From NCBI RefSeq assembly GCF_014648075.1, contig NZ_BMQK01000025.1, positions 24,979 through 88,978 on the forward strand: a stretch of 64,000 nucleotides of DNA. The letters run 5' to 3'. Numbering within the stretch: position 1 is the stretch's first letter; each line of letters begins with the position of its first letter. The translations under genes and the position numbers were made by a program. The notes under the pieces are model-generated. The model was given only the letters and a program-made list of their open reading frames with translations. It was not told where the DNA came from and ran no database searches. Positions 24,245 to 33,593 of this stretch are shown here, piece by piece. This stretch comes from Streptomyces ruber. GTDB taxonomy: Bacteria > Actinomycetota > Actinomycetes > Streptomycetales > Streptomycetaceae.

Positions 24245-26749
24245 ATGCGGCGCACACCGCATCACCGACCCTGGCCCCTGAGAGGTTCGCGCGGAGCGAG
24301 ACGCGGCCGGGCTGCCGCTCTGGCCGCCGGTGTCGTCGTCGCGGGAGTCCTCACGGGCCCCGCCGCGAACGCCCGGCCCGCGTCCGATCCGGCCCTGACA
24401 ACGATGTCGATCAAGTCCCCGCCGGGCGGCGCCGACGCCCGGGTTCTCGTCTTCTACGGGTCGGCGGCGGCCGGAGAGGAGTCCCCGCTCGTCGACGCGG
24501 GCATCGAGGCCGTCGAGCAGATCGGGCTGACCGGCGCGGCCGACCAGCGGTTCACGACCGTCGCCACCGGCAATGCCGACGTCTTCACCAACGAGACCCG
24601 GCTGAGCCGGTTCAACGCCGTCGTCTTCCTCACCGGCGGCGGGGACGTCCTGAACGCCGAGCAGGAGGCCGGTCTGGAGGCGTACATGGAGGCCGGCGGC
24701 GGCTTCCTCGGCATCCATGACGCGGCCCGCGCCGAGCCGTACTCGGACTGGTTCACCGGGCTGATCGGCGCCCGTCCGGCCGCGTCGAGCCCGACGGCCG
24801 TCCAGCGCGCGACCGTCGAGGTGGGCGACCGGCGGCACCCGGCGACCAAGGACCTGCCGGTGCAGTGGAAACGGCTCGACAAGTGGCTGAACTGGGTGGA
24901 GAACCCCTCCGGCGACGTCCACACCGTGGCGCGGGTGCGCGAGTCGACGTACAGCCCCGGCGCGAGCGCGAACGGCTGGGACCACCCGGTGAGCTGGTGC
25001 CGCGACTACGACGGCGGCCGTTCCTTCTACACGGCCATGGGCGGCACGGTGTCGTCGTACGACGAGACGGACTTCCGTGCGCACCTGCGCGGCGCCCTGC
25101 AGTGGACGACCCGGCTGTCGCAGGCCGACTGCACGGCCACCATCGAGTCCAACTACGAGGCGGAGCGGCTGACCCGGCCCAACCAGCCGGGCCAGAACGA
25201 CCAGATCGGCGAGCCGCACGGCCTGGTGACGGCGCCCGACGGGCGCGTCTTCTACATCGGGCGCGGCGGCAAGGACTCCTCGCAGCCCGTCATCACCGAC
25301 TGGAACAACCCCGACATCGGCAAGGGCCAGGGCGAGATCCACGTCTACGACCCGAAGACGAAGCAGGTCACCCTCGTCGGGTCGCTGACCGTCTTCGGCA
25401 ACAAGGGCGGCGGCGAGGAACTGGTCAAGAACGAGGAGGGGTTGCTCGGCATCGAGCTGGACCCGCGGTTCGAGGAGAACGGGTGGGTGTACCTGCACTA
25501 CACCCCGCACTCCCGCATCGACCGGGACAGGCGCATGGCCGAGCGGTACGTCTCCCGCTTCACCCTGAACCGCGCCACGAACAAGCTGGACATGAGCAGC
25601 GAGAAGGTGCTGCTGAAGTGGCCGGTGCAGATCCACAGCTGCTGCCACGCGGGCGGCGGGATGGCCTGGGACTCCAAGGGCAACCTGTACATCGCCACCG
25701 GCGACAACAACTCCAGCCAGTTCAGCGACGGTTACTCCGGCAACAACCCGCAGCCCAACTACAAGGGCGTCTCGTTCGCGGACGCGCGCCGCACCGCCGG
25801 CAACACCAACAACCTCAACGGCAAGATCCTGCGCATCCACCCCGAGCAGGACGGCACGTACACGATCCCGGACGGCAACCTCTTCACCGGCAAGGAGACC
25901 GCCGAGGGCGGCGGCAAGACGCGCGGTGAGATCTACGTGATGGGCGTCCGCAACCCCGCCCGCATCTTCGTCGACAAGCAGACCGACATCCTCTACGCGG
26001 GCTGGGTCGGCCCGGACGCGGGCGCGCCGTCGACGACCTGGGGCCCGGCCAAGTACGACACGTTCGCCGCGATCACCGAGGCGAGCAACCGCGGCTGGCC
26101 GTACTGCATGGGCAACAAGCAGCCCTACCGCGACCGCAACCTCCCCGACCCGACCAAGCCGCTCGGCTGGTACGACTGCGACGCGCCGAAGAACGAGTCC
26201 CCGAACAACGACGGCCTGGTCAACCTGCCGCCGGTGACGGGCAACAACATCTGGTACTCCCCGCAGGGCGGCGCCCCGGACTTCCCGCGCGACGCGAGCG
26301 GCGTGCCCTCGTACGAGAACGACGAGGCCACCTATCTGCTGCCGTGGCTGAAGGGCGGCGGGCAGGCCGCGATGAACGGGCCGGTCTTCCGGTACGACGA
26401 GACCCTCGCGAGCGCCGGGCAGTGGCCCGCCTACTGGGACGGCAAGTGGTTCGTCGGCGACCTGTACGACGCCGACCAGCCGCGCAACGCGGTCCTCACC
26501 GACCCGAAGACGGTCGGCGACGGCGGGGTGCCCATCCACTCCGAGTCGCTGAAGGGGATCGTGCCGATCGGCAACGACGGCATCAAGAACCTCATGGACT
26601 GGAAGTTCGGCCCGGACGGCGCGCTGTACGTCCTCGACTACGGGCGCGGCTTCTTCACCTCGGACGCCAAGTCCGCGCTGTGGCGCGTCACCTACACCGG
26701 TGGCGGCCCGACCCCGGCGGCCGGCCAGCTCGCGAGGAAGGCACAGTGA
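24245..26749 (+). CDS. Secreted ThuA domain / PQQ-dependent sugar dehydrogenase fusion
   Basis: The protein has 834 residues. Residues 1-45 are a basic signal sequence (RAAALAAGVVVAGVLTGPAA). Residues ~60-290 form a ThuA glutamine-amidotransferase-like domain (VLVFYG.., NAVVFLTGGGDVL, GGGFLGIHDAA, GWDHPVSWCRDYDGGRSFYT). From ~310 onward is a glucose/sorbosone dehydrogenase-type beta-propeller (GEPHGLVTAPDGRVFYIGRG, EEGLLGIELDP, MAWDSKGNLYIATGDNNSSQ, VMGVRNPARIFVD). Adjacent cysteines C466-C467 lie between H464 and H468. Such dehydrogenases oxidise sugars with PQQ; the exact substrate is unknown. ATG 24245 follows GGAGGA; its stop overlaps the next start, so the two are coupled. Confidence 0.88.
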   Translation: MRRTPHHRPWPLRGSRGARRGRAAALAAGVVVAGVLTGPAANARPASDPALTTMSIKSPPGGADARVLVFYGSAAAGEESPLVDAGIEAVEQIGLTGAADQRFTTVATGNADVFTNETRLSRFNAVVFLTGGGDVLNAEQEAGLEAYMEAGGGFLGIHDAARAEPYSDWFTGLIGARPAASSPTAVQRATVEVGDRRHPATKDLPVQWKRLDKWLNWVENPSGDVHTVARVRESTYSPGASANGWDHPVSWCRDYDGGRSFYTAMGGTVSSYDETDFRAHLRGALQWTTRLSQADCTATIESNYEAERLTRPNQPGQNDQIGEPHGLVTAPDGRVFYIGRGGKDSSQPVITDWNNPDIGKGQGEIHVYDPKTKQVTLVGSLTVFGNKGGGEELVKNEEGLLGIELDPRFEENGWVYLHYTPHSRIDRDRRMAERYVSRFTLNRATNKLDMSSEKVLLKWPVQIHSCCHAGGGMAWDSKGNLYIATGDNNSSQFSDGYSGNNPQPNYKGVSFADARRTAGNTNNLNGKILRIHPEQDGTYTIPDGNLFTGKETAEGGGKTRGEIYVMGVRNPARIFVDKQTDILYAGWVGPDAGAPSTTWGPAKYDTFAAITEASNRGWPYCMGNKQPYRDRNLPDPTKPLGWYDCDAPKNESPNNDGLVNLPPVTGNNIWYSPQGGAPDFPRDASGVPSYENDEATYLLPWLKGGGQAAMNGPVFRYDETLASAGQWPAYWDGKWFVGDLYDADQPRNAVLTDPKTVGDGGVPIHSESLKGIVPIGNDGIKNLMDWKFGPDGALYVLDYGRGFFTSDAKSALWRVTYTGGGPTPAAGQLARKAQ

Positions 26750-29004
26750 TGTCCACGAGACACCCGAGAACCACGAGAGGGCCCCGTCCGCATCTGTGGA
26801 CGGCCCTGCTGGCGTCCCTGCTGATGGTGCTCGGCCTGACGTCCACGGCCGTCGCCGACCGGCCCGGGGCGGCCGGGGCCGAGGCGGGGGGCGAGGCTGT
26901 CGCCGCCGCCGACCAGGTGCTGACCTGGACCGCCGGCAACGACATCAACTCCTACACGACGGCCCCCGAGACCGCGGTGGCGGGCCCGGCGACCATCGTG
27001 TTCGAGAACAGCGAGGCGACCGGCAACACCACCGGCATGCCGCACACGCTGACGTTCGACGTCTCGGACCCCGAGTACAACAACGACGTCCAGCTCAACA
27101 TCCTCGCCAACCCCTTCGACGCGCAGGGCGGCCGGCACACCGCCGAGGTCACGCTGACGCCCGGCCGGTACCGCTACCACTGCACGATCCCGGGCCACGG
27201 CCAGATGCAGGGCGTCCTCGTGGTCACCGAGGGCGGCGGCGAGGACACCACCGCGCCGGAGACCTCGGCCGAGGTGGCGGGCACGCGGAACGCGGACGGC
27301 GCGTACGTCGGTTCGGCGACCGTCTCCGTCAGCGCCACCGACGACGGCTCCGGCGTGGAGCGCGTCGAGTACGCGATCGGCGACGACGGCGCCTGGCAGC
27401 CGTACACCACGCCCGTGGTCGTCGACCAGGTCGGCACCCACACGGTGCGCTACCGGGCGGTCGACGCGGCGGGCAACACGGCCGAGGAGAAGAGCGTCGA
27501 GTTCACCGTCGTCGCACCGGACACGGACGACACGGCACCCCCGGAGACGTCCGCGACCGTGACCGGTGAGCGGAACGACGCGGGCGACTACGTCGCGATG
27601 GCGACCGTCACCGTCTCCGCGTCCGACACCGGCTCGGGCGTCAACACCATCGAGTACGCGCTCGGCGAGTCCGGCGCGTGGCAGCCGTACACCGCGCCCG
27701 TGATGGTGCACGAGGTGGGCGCGCACACGGTGCGGTACCGGGCCACGGACAGGGCCGGGAACGTGTCCGAGGTGAAGAGCGTGGCGTTCACCGTGGCCGA
27801 GCCGCCGGTGGCGGACACCACACCGCCGGTGACCGGGGTGACGGTCGAGGGCGAGCGGAACTCCGCCGGTGCGTACCTCAAGAGCGCCGAGGTCACGGTG
27901 AGCGCGACCGACGAGCACGGCGGTTCGGGTGTCGCGTCGGTCGAGTACTCGCTCGACGGCGGCCCGTACCTCGCGTACACCGCCCCCGTGGTGGTGGACC
28001 GCGTGGGCGCGCACTCGCTGGCGTACCGGGCGAGCGACAAGGCGGGCAACACCTCCGAGGCGCGCACGGTGAGCTTCACGGTCGCCGCCGGTGGCGGGGT
28101 GCCCGCGCCCGCGTGCGCCGAGTGGGACGAGCGGCTCACCGTCATCGTCGGCACGGTCGACTCCGGTGTGCCGAACCGGCTCACGAACAACCGCTGCCGG
28201 ATCAACGAGCTGATCGAGGACGAGAAGGAGTGGACGTCCCAGCAGCTCTTCCTGAAGCACGTGCGGGAGGTCACGGAGAAGCTGCGCAAGGACGGCGTCA
28301 TCGACCGGCGCGAGCTCACCGCCATCCGGACGGCGGCCCGTGAGTCCGGCCTCGGCACGCCCGGCCAGACCGACGGCTACCAGGCGATCCTCGACGGTAC
28401 CGAGGAGTCCTTCGCCAAGTGGCAGCAGGTGGGCGGCGGTTCCTTCGGGCTGAACGAGGACGGCTCGATCACCTCGGGCACCACCCGGGACGGCATGGGC
28501 ATGCTGTGGTTCCCGGAGCGCAAGTACGGCGACTTCTCGCTGAAGCTCCAGTGGCGTGACGACGCGCCGGGCACGGCGTACACCAACGGCGGCGTGTTCG
28601 TGCGGTTCCCGTACGTCCACGACCATCCGGAGGAGTCGCGGCCCGAGTGGGTCGCCATCAAGTACGGGCACGAGATCCAGGTGCACGACCGGCCCGACGG
28701 CGACATGTACAAGACCGGCTCGGTCTACGGCTTCGACCGGGTGGGTCTGGCGGGTGCGGGCGTCACCGAGAAGGGCACCTGGAACGACTACGAGATCCGC
28801 GTGGTCGACCAGCACTACTCGGTGTACCGCAACGGCGTGCTGATCAACGAGTTCGACAACACGGGCGGCCAGGAGTTCTACCCGGCGCGCTCCGACGACC
28901 CGGGCACGGACGGCCGGCGGTACTCCTCCGGCTACATCGGGCTCCAGGTCCACGGCGTGACGGACGTGGTGTCGTACCGGGACGTCCGGATCAGGGAGCT
29001 GTGA
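26749..29004 (+). CDS. Secreted cupredoxin / Ig-like repeat / DUF1080 protein
   Basis: The protein has 751 residues. A signal peptide (ALLASLLMVLGLTSTAVA) is followed by a plastocyanin-like domain (~53-160) with a full type-1 copper site: H99, C145, H150, M153. Three OmpL47-type repeats (~168-255, 265-350, 360-446) share S-GV--VEYAL..PYTAPV and VRYRA-D-AGN patterns. A helical linker (~455-535) precedes a C-terminal DUF1080 (3-keto-disaccharide hydrolase-like, ~545-751) concanavalin-type domain (FSLKLQWRDDAPGTAYTNGG, GVLINEFDNTGG). The start overlaps the preceding stop (TGATG). The copper domain could accept electrons from the upstream dehydrogenase (inference). Confidence 0.87.
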   Translation: MSTRHPRTTRGPRPHLWTALLASLLMVLGLTSTAVADRPGAAGAEAGGEAVAAADQVLTWTAGNDINSYTTAPETAVAGPATIVFENSEATGNTTGMPHTLTFDVSDPEYNNDVQLNILANPFDAQGGRHTAEVTLTPGRYRYHCTIPGHGQMQGVLVVTEGGGEDTTAPETSAEVAGTRNADGAYVGSATVSVSATDDGSGVERVEYAIGDDGAWQPYTTPVVVDQVGTHTVRYRAVDAAGNTAEEKSVEFTVVAPDTDDTAPPETSATVTGERNDAGDYVAMATVTVSASDTGSGVNTIEYALGESGAWQPYTAPVMVHEVGAHTVRYRATDRAGNVSEVKSVAFTVAEPPVADTTPPVTGVTVEGERNSAGAYLKSAEVTVSATDEHGGSGVASVEYSLDGGPYLAYTAPVVVDRVGAHSLAYRASDKAGNTSEARTVSFTVAAGGGVPAPACAEWDERLTVIVGTVDSGVPNRLTNNRCRINELIEDEKEWTSQQLFLKHVREVTEKLRKDGVIDRRELTAIRTAARESGLGTPGQTDGYQAILDGTEESFAKWQQVGGGSFGLNEDGSITSGTTRDGMGMLWFPERKYGDFSLKLQWRDDAPGTAYTNGGVFVRFPYVHDHPEESRPEWVAIKYGHEIQVHDRPDGDMYKTGSVYGFDRVGLAGAGVTEKGTWNDYEIRVVDQHYSVYRNGVLINEFDNTGGQEFYPARSDDPGTDGRRYSSGYIGLQVHGVTDVVSYRDVRIREL

Positions 29005-29021
29005 CGACCGGTGGTGCCGGT

Positions 29022-29055
29022 CGTGGTGGGGAGGGCGGACGCCCTCCCCACCACG
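29022..29055. terminator. Bidirectional hairpin terminator
   Basis: Perfect 15-bp stem (29022-29036 with 29041-29055) and 4-nt loop between the convergent DUF1080 and LigD-polymerase genes. Confidence 0.85.
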
Positions 29056-29066
29056 CACTCCTGCGG

Positions 29067-30083
29067 TCAGCCCGCCGTCTTCCTCGCCCGGCTCGGCTGC
29101 ACCCGCTTCGGCTCTCCCGGCATCTTCGGGTACTCCGGCGGGTACGGCAGGTCGCCGAGCCCGTGGTCGTGCTCGTCGCGGAAGGCCAGCTCCAGCAGGG
29201 CCTCCAGGGAGAAGGCGTGGTCGTCCATGTCCGCGTGCACGTCACCGAGCGCGGCGAAGCGGGCGGGCATGGTGGCGAGGTCGAAGTCGTCCGGTACCGC
29301 GTCTCCGACCTCCTCCCAGGTCAGCGGGGCCGAGACCGGGGCGTGCGGGCGGGGGCGCACGGAGTAGGCGGAGGCGATCGTGCGGTCCCGCGCCGTCTGG
29401 TTGTAGTCGACGAAGATCCTGCTCCCCCGTTCCTCCTTCCACCAGGCGCTGGTCACCTGGTCCGGCATCCGCCGCTCCAGCTCCCGCGCGACGGCGATGG
29501 CGGCGCGCCGCACCTGGGTGAAGGTCCAGTCCGGCCGGATGGGTACGAAGACGTGCAGGCCACGGCCGCCCGAGGTCTTGGGCCAGCCGCGCAGTCCGCC
29601 GTACTCGTGGAGCACCTCGCGCAGTTCACGGGCGGCGCGCACGGCGTCGGCGTAGTCCGTGCCGGGCTGCGGGTCGAGGTCGATGCGGAGCTCGTCCGGG
29701 TGGTCGACGTCCGCGCGCCGTACGGGCCAGGGGTGGAAGGTGAACGTGCCGTACTGGGCGGCCCACAGCACCGCGGCGGCCTCGGTGGGGCACATCTCGT
29801 CGGCGCTGCGGCCGCTGGGGAAGGTGATGTGGGCCGTGGGGATCCAGTCGGGCCTGTTCCCGGGGGCCCGCTTCTGGAAGAACGACTCGCCGGCCACCCC
29901 CTCCGGGTAGCGCTCCAGGGTGGTGGGGCGGTCGCGCAGGGCGCGCAGGATGCCGGGGCCGACGGCGAGGTAGTACCGGGCCAGGTCGAGCTTGGTGAAA
30001 CCGCGCTCGGGGAAGTAGACCTTGTCCGGGCTGGACAGCCGTACCGTCCTGCCGCCCGCCTCCAGCTCCACCGCTTCACCCAT
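29067..30083 (-). CDS. ligD: LigD-type DNA polymerase/primase domain protein (NHEJ)
   Basis: The protein has 338 residues and consists only of the archaeo-eukaryotic primase-like polymerase domain. Motifs include DKVYFPERGFTKLDLARYY, the catalytic DLDP (LRIDLDPQPG), KTSGGRGLHVFVPI and FVDYNQTARDRTIASAYSVR. It fills gaps with (ribo)nucleotides during non-homologous end joining. Unlike mycobacterial LigD there is no fused ligase or phosphoesterase domain; the ligase is a separate divergent gene, as in other Streptomyces. ATG 30081-30083 has a weak ribosome site. No Ku gene is in the window. Confidence 0.92.
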   Translation of the reverse strand: MGEAVELEAGGRTVRLSSPDKVYFPERGFTKLDLARYYLAVGPGILRALRDRPTTLERYPEGVAGESFFQKRAPGNRPDWIPTAHITFPSGRSADEMCPTEAAAVLWAAQYGTFTFHPWPVRRADVDHPDELRIDLDPQPGTDYADAVRAARELREVLHEYGGLRGWPKTSGGRGLHVFVPIRPDWTFTQVRRAAIAVARELERRMPDQVTSAWWKEERGSRIFVDYNQTARDRTIASAYSVRPRPHAPVSAPLTWEEVGDAVPDDFDLATMPARFAALGDVHADMDDHAFSLEALLELAFRDEHDHGLGDLPYPPEYPKMPGEPKRVQPSRARKTAG

Positions 30084-30177
30084 GCGAGCCACGGTAGGCG
30101 TATCACACATACCTCGCACACCGGACATTCCGGACCACATCGGGCGAAGCGACACGTGATTGGTCAGAATCGGCAGC

Positions 30178-31239
30178 ATGGATCTCCCGGTGATGCCTCC
30201 CGTCATGCCGATGCTCGCCAAGCCCGTGGCACGGATCCCGCCCGGCATGCAGTACGAGGCGAAGTGGGACGGATTCCGGGCGATCGTGTACCGCGACGGC
30301 GCCGAGGTCGAGCTGGGCAGCCGCAACGGTAAACCGCTGACCAGGTACTTCCCCGAGCTGGTGGAGGCGGTGCGGGAGCGGGTGCCGGAGCGGTGCGTGC
30401 TGGACGGCGAGATCGTGATCGCACGTGAGGGGAGACTCGACTTCGACGCGCTCACCGAGCGCATCCACCCGGCCGCCTCCCGGGTCGGCACCCTCGCCGA
30501 GCGGACCCCCGCGTCCTTCGTCGCGTTCGACCTGCTCGCACTCGGCGACGAGACACTGCTCGACGTGCGGCTCGCCGACCGCCGGGCCCTGCTGGAACGG
30601 GCCCTGTCCGGGGCGACCGCGCCCGTGCACATCGCTCCCGCGACGACCGACCGGGAGGTGGCCGGGAAGTGGTTCGAGGAGTTCGAGGGGGCCGGCCTCG
30701 ACGGGGTGGTCGCGAAGCCCCTCACGCTGCCCTACCGGCAGGGCGAGCGCGCCATGTACAAGATCAAGCACGAGCGCACGGCGGACGTGGTGGTCGCGGG
30801 CTACCGGCTGCACAAGAGCGGCCCCGTGGTCGGCTCGCTCCTCCTCGGCCTGTACGACACCGGGGGCACCCTCCAGCACGTCGGCGTGAGCGCGGCGTTC
30901 CCGATGAAGCGGCGCGCGGAGCTGGTGGCGGAACTGGAGCCGCTGCGGTTGGCGGACGCGGCGGAACACCCTTGGGCGGCGTGGTCGGACGAGGAGGCAC
31001 ACGAGACGGCGCGGCTGCCCGGGGGGCCGAGCCGGTGGACGGGGAAGAAGGACCTGTCCTGGGTGCCGCTGCGGCCCGAACGGGTGGCGGAGGTGGCCTA
31101 CGACCACATGGAGAACGGGACCCGCTTCAGACACACGGCCCGCTTCCGGCGCTGGCGCCCGGACCGCACGGCCTCCAGCTGCACGTACGAGCAACTGGAG
31201 GAGCCGGTGCGGTACGACCTCCGGCGGATTCTCGGGTGA
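30178..31239 (+). CDS. ligC: ATP-dependent DNA ligase (LigC/LigD-ligase type)
   Basis: The protein has 353 residues. The adenylation lysine is in YEAKWDGFRAI, followed by GSRNGKPLTRYFPE, the LDGEIV motif, DGVVAKP and YKIKHERTADVVV (motif V). A C-terminal OB-fold ends in RFRRWRPDR. It seals nicks with ATP, expected partner of the adjacent NHEJ polymerase. The start is ATG 30178 with only ~8 nt from a CAGAAT -10-like element, so the message may be leaderless. A frame extending to 30160 adds nothing recognisable. Divergent from the polymerase gene. Confidence 0.93.
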   Translation: MDLPVMPPVMPMLAKPVARIPPGMQYEAKWDGFRAIVYRDGAEVELGSRNGKPLTRYFPELVEAVRERVPERCVLDGEIVIAREGRLDFDALTERIHPAASRVGTLAERTPASFVAFDLLALGDETLLDVRLADRRALLERALSGATAPVHIAPATTDREVAGKWFEEFEGAGLDGVVAKPLTLPYRQGERAMYKIKHERTADVVVAGYRLHKSGPVVGSLLLGLYDTGGTLQHVGVSAAFPMKRRAELVAELEPLRLADAAEHPWAAWSDEEAHETARLPGGPSRWTGKKDLSWVPLRPERVAEVAYDHMENGTRFRHTARFRRWRPDRTASSCTYEQLEEPVRYDLRRILG

Positions 31240-31245
31240 CGCACG

Positions 31246-31273
31246 GCGGGGCCGCACATCGGCACGGCCCCGC
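31246..31273. terminator. Bidirectional hairpin terminator
   Basis: Nine perfect base pairs (GCGGGGCCG with CGGCCCCGC) around a 10-nt loop between the convergent ligase and alcohol dehydrogenase genes. Confidence 0.7.
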
Positions 31274-31288
31274 GCCCCTGCACAGGTG

Positions 31289-32479
31289 CTACGGCTTCAT
31301 CAGCACCTTCACCGTCCCCTCCTCCTTCTTCTGGAACCGCCGGTACGCCTGGGGCGCCTCGTCCAGCGGTACGCGGTGCGTGGCGAAGGTCTCGACGCCC
31401 AGCGGGTCGTCGTCCGTCAGCAGCGGCAGGATCTCGTCGATCCAGTTGCGGACGTTGGCCTGGCCCATGCGCAGCCGGATCTGCTTGTCGAACATGGTGA
31501 GCATCGGCAGCGGGTCGGCCGTACCGCCGTACACGCCGGACAGCGAGATGGTGCCGCCGCGCCGCACCAGGTCGATGGCCGTGTAGAAGGCGGCCATCCG
31601 GTCCACGTTCATGTGCTCGGCGACCTTCGCGCCGACCGCCCGCGGCAGCAGCCCGGCCGCCGTCTGGGCGAAGCGGGCCGCCTCGCTGCCGTGGGCCTCC
31701 GTGCCGACCGCGTCGATCACGGAGTCCGGGCCGCGCCCGCCGGTGCGGTCGCGGATCGCCGCGACGAGGTCCTTCCGGTCGTCGAACTCCGTCAGGTCGA
31801 AGGTCTCCACGCCCCGCTCGCGCGCCCGGCGCAGCCGCTCCGGGACCAGGTCCACGCCGAACACCTGCGAGGCGCCCTGCACCTGGGCGACCCGGCAGGC
31901 CATGTCCCCGATGGGCCCGAGGCCGAGCACGGCGACGGTGCCGCCGGGCGGGACGTGCGCGTACTGCACGGCCTGCCAGGCGGTGGGCAGCACGTCGGAG
32001 AGGTACACGAACCGGTCGTCCGGCGGGCCCTCCGGCACCTTGATCGGACCGTACTGGGCCTGCGGCACGCGCAGGTACTCGGCCTGGGCGCCGGGCACCG
32101 CACCGTACAGCCGGGTGTAGCCGAACAGGGCCGCGCCCATCCCCTCACCGGTGACCTGGGTGGTCTCGCACTGGGTCTGGAGTCCCGCCTCGCACATGAA
32201 ACAGTGCCCGCACGCGATCTGGAACGGCACCACGACCCGGTCGCCGGGCTTCAGGTTCGTGACCTCGGAGCCGACCTCCTCGACGATGCCCATCGGCTCG
32301 TGACCGAGGATGTCGCCCGGTGTCATGAAGGGCGTCAGCACCTCGTAGAGATGCAGGTCCGAGCCGCAGAGCCCGCTGGACGTGACGCTGATGACCGCGT
32401 CCGTCGGCTCCTGGATCTCCGGGTCGGGCACGGTCTCCACGCGCACGTCCCGCCTGCCCTGCCATGTCACTGCCTTCAT
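31289..32479 (-). CDS. Zinc-dependent alcohol/formaldehyde-type dehydrogenase (MDR superfamily)
   Basis: The protein has 396 residues. The catalytic zinc site is SGLCGSDLH..GHEPMG, and the structural-zinc-type cluster is CGHCFMCEAGLQTQCE. The NAD-binding fold is AVLGLGPIGDMACRVAQVQG, followed by the acidic GVDLVPERL. The closest recognisable group is glutathione-independent formaldehyde dehydrogenase-like proteins. It oxidises a small alcohol or aldehyde with NAD; substrate unknown. The ATG is 32477-32479. It is monocistronic, divergent from the DUF3048 lipoprotein gene. Confidence 0.9.
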   Translation of the reverse strand: MKAVTWQGRRDVRVETVPDPEIQEPTDAVISVTSSGLCGSDLHLYEVLTPFMTPGDILGHEPMGIVEEVGSEVTNLKPGDRVVVPFQIACGHCFMCEAGLQTQCETTQVTGEGMGAALFGYTRLYGAVPGAQAEYLRVPQAQYGPIKVPEGPPDDRFVYLSDVLPTAWQAVQYAHVPPGGTVAVLGLGPIGDMACRVAQVQGASQVFGVDLVPERLRRARERGVETFDLTEFDDRKDLVAAIRDRTGGRGPDSVIDAVGTEAHGSEAARFAQTAAGLLPRAVGAKVAEHMNVDRMAAFYTAIDLVRRGGTISLSGVYGGTADPLPMLTMFDKQIRLRMGQANVRNWIDEILPLLTDDDPLGVETFATHRVPLDEAPQAYRRFQKKEEGTVKVLMKP

Positions 32480-32639
32480 CGCCCGGCGCTCCGTCCGTAG
32501 TGCTCCGTCACGTTCGTCCTTGCGGTGACCGCCGGGTACCCGGGCGCCGGAGGCCGAACCTCCGGGCCCGGCGGGGCGGGCGGGTCTGGCCGTCCCCGGA
32601 CCGCCGCCGCACAATCGAGGAGGACGGAGCGGGAGGGCC

Positions 32640-33593
32640 GTGGTGGGCGGGGTGGGCATGGGACGCAGGGCCGGGATGCGGCGCGGGCTGGCGGCGGCGC
32701 TGCTGGCCGCCGTGACGGCGGGGTGCAGCGTGAGCGGCCCGGGCCTCGACGGGGACGATCCGGCGGAGGGCGCGGGGCGCTCCGTCCTCGCCGTGAAGAT
32801 CGACAACGTGGGGGCGGCACGCCCGCAGACGGGGCTCGACGCGGCGGACATCGTGTACGTGGAGCAGGTCGAGGGCGGGCTGAGCCGGCTGATGGCCGTG
32901 TACGCGACCCGGCTCCCGGACGCCGTCGGGCCGGTGCGCAGCGCCCGGGAGTCCGACCTGGAGCTGCTGCGGCAGTTCGACGAGCCGACGCTCGCGTACT
33001 CGGGAGCCCAGCGCCGGCTGCTGCCGGTGATCGACAGCGCGCCGGTGCGCGCGGAGACTCCGGGGGACGCGGCCGACGCCTACTACCGCGACGCGGGCCG
33101 GCGCGCGCCGCACAACCTGTATCTGCGCCCCGAGCGGCTGATCGGTTCCGCGCCGGGGGCGGACGTCCTCACCACGGGCTTCCGCACCGGCCCGGCACCC
33201 GGGGGCGGCACCCCACGGGAGTCGTACTCCGTCCGCTACCCGTCCGCCGGCTTCACCTTCACCTGGTCCGGGAGCCGGCAGCGCTGGCTGGTGAGCATGG
33301 ACGGCACGCCGACGGTGACGACGGACGGCGAGCGGGTGGCCGCGGCGACCGTGGTCGTGCAGTACGTGGACGTGCGGAAGTCCGCCTACCACGACGTCCG
33401 GGGCAGCAACTCGCCGTACACCGAGACCGTGGGCTCGGGAAAGGCGCGGGTGCTGCGCGACGGGCGGATGTACGACGTGAACTGGGAGCGCCCGGTGGCC
33501 TCGGGCGGCACCGAGTTCACCACGGCGGACGGCGCCCCGGTGGACTTCGCCGAGGGGCAGGTGTGGGTGGTCCTCGCCCGTTCCAGCGGGTGA
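32640..33593 (+). CDS. DUF3048 domain lipoprotein
   Basis: The protein has 317 residues. A lipobox (LLAAVTAGC) follows a short basic/hydrophobic signal. The mature part has the DUF3048 hallmarks VKIDNVGAARPQTGLDAADI, GLSRLMAVY, VGPVRSARESDLELL and YSGAQ; the second half ends in a small beta domain. Known relatives (YerB-like) are envelope-attached with unknown function. GTG 32640 follows GGAGGG. The TGA stop is directly followed by the last base triplet of the convergent pcaV, leaving no intergenic DNA. Confidence 0.85.
   Translation: MVGGVGMGRRAGMRRGLAAALLAAVTAGCSVSGPGLDGDDPAEGAGRSVLAVKIDNVGAARPQTGLDAADIVYVEQVEGGLSRLMAVYATRLPDAVGPVRSARESDLELLRQFDEPTLAYSGAQRRLLPVIDSAPVRAETPGDAADAYYRDAGRRAPHNLYLRPERLIGSAPGADVLTTGFRTGPAPGGGTPRESYSVRYPSAGFTFTWSGSRQRWLVSMDGTPTVTTDGERVAAATVVVQYVDVRKSAYHDVRGSNSPYTETVGSGKARVLRDGRMYDVNWERPVASGGTEFTTADGAPVDFAEGQVWVVLARSSG

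Noticed and set aside
22447..24255. Minus-strand 602-codon frame across lacI and the laccase
   Set aside because: It spans two well-supported genes in a third frame with low-complexity sequence.
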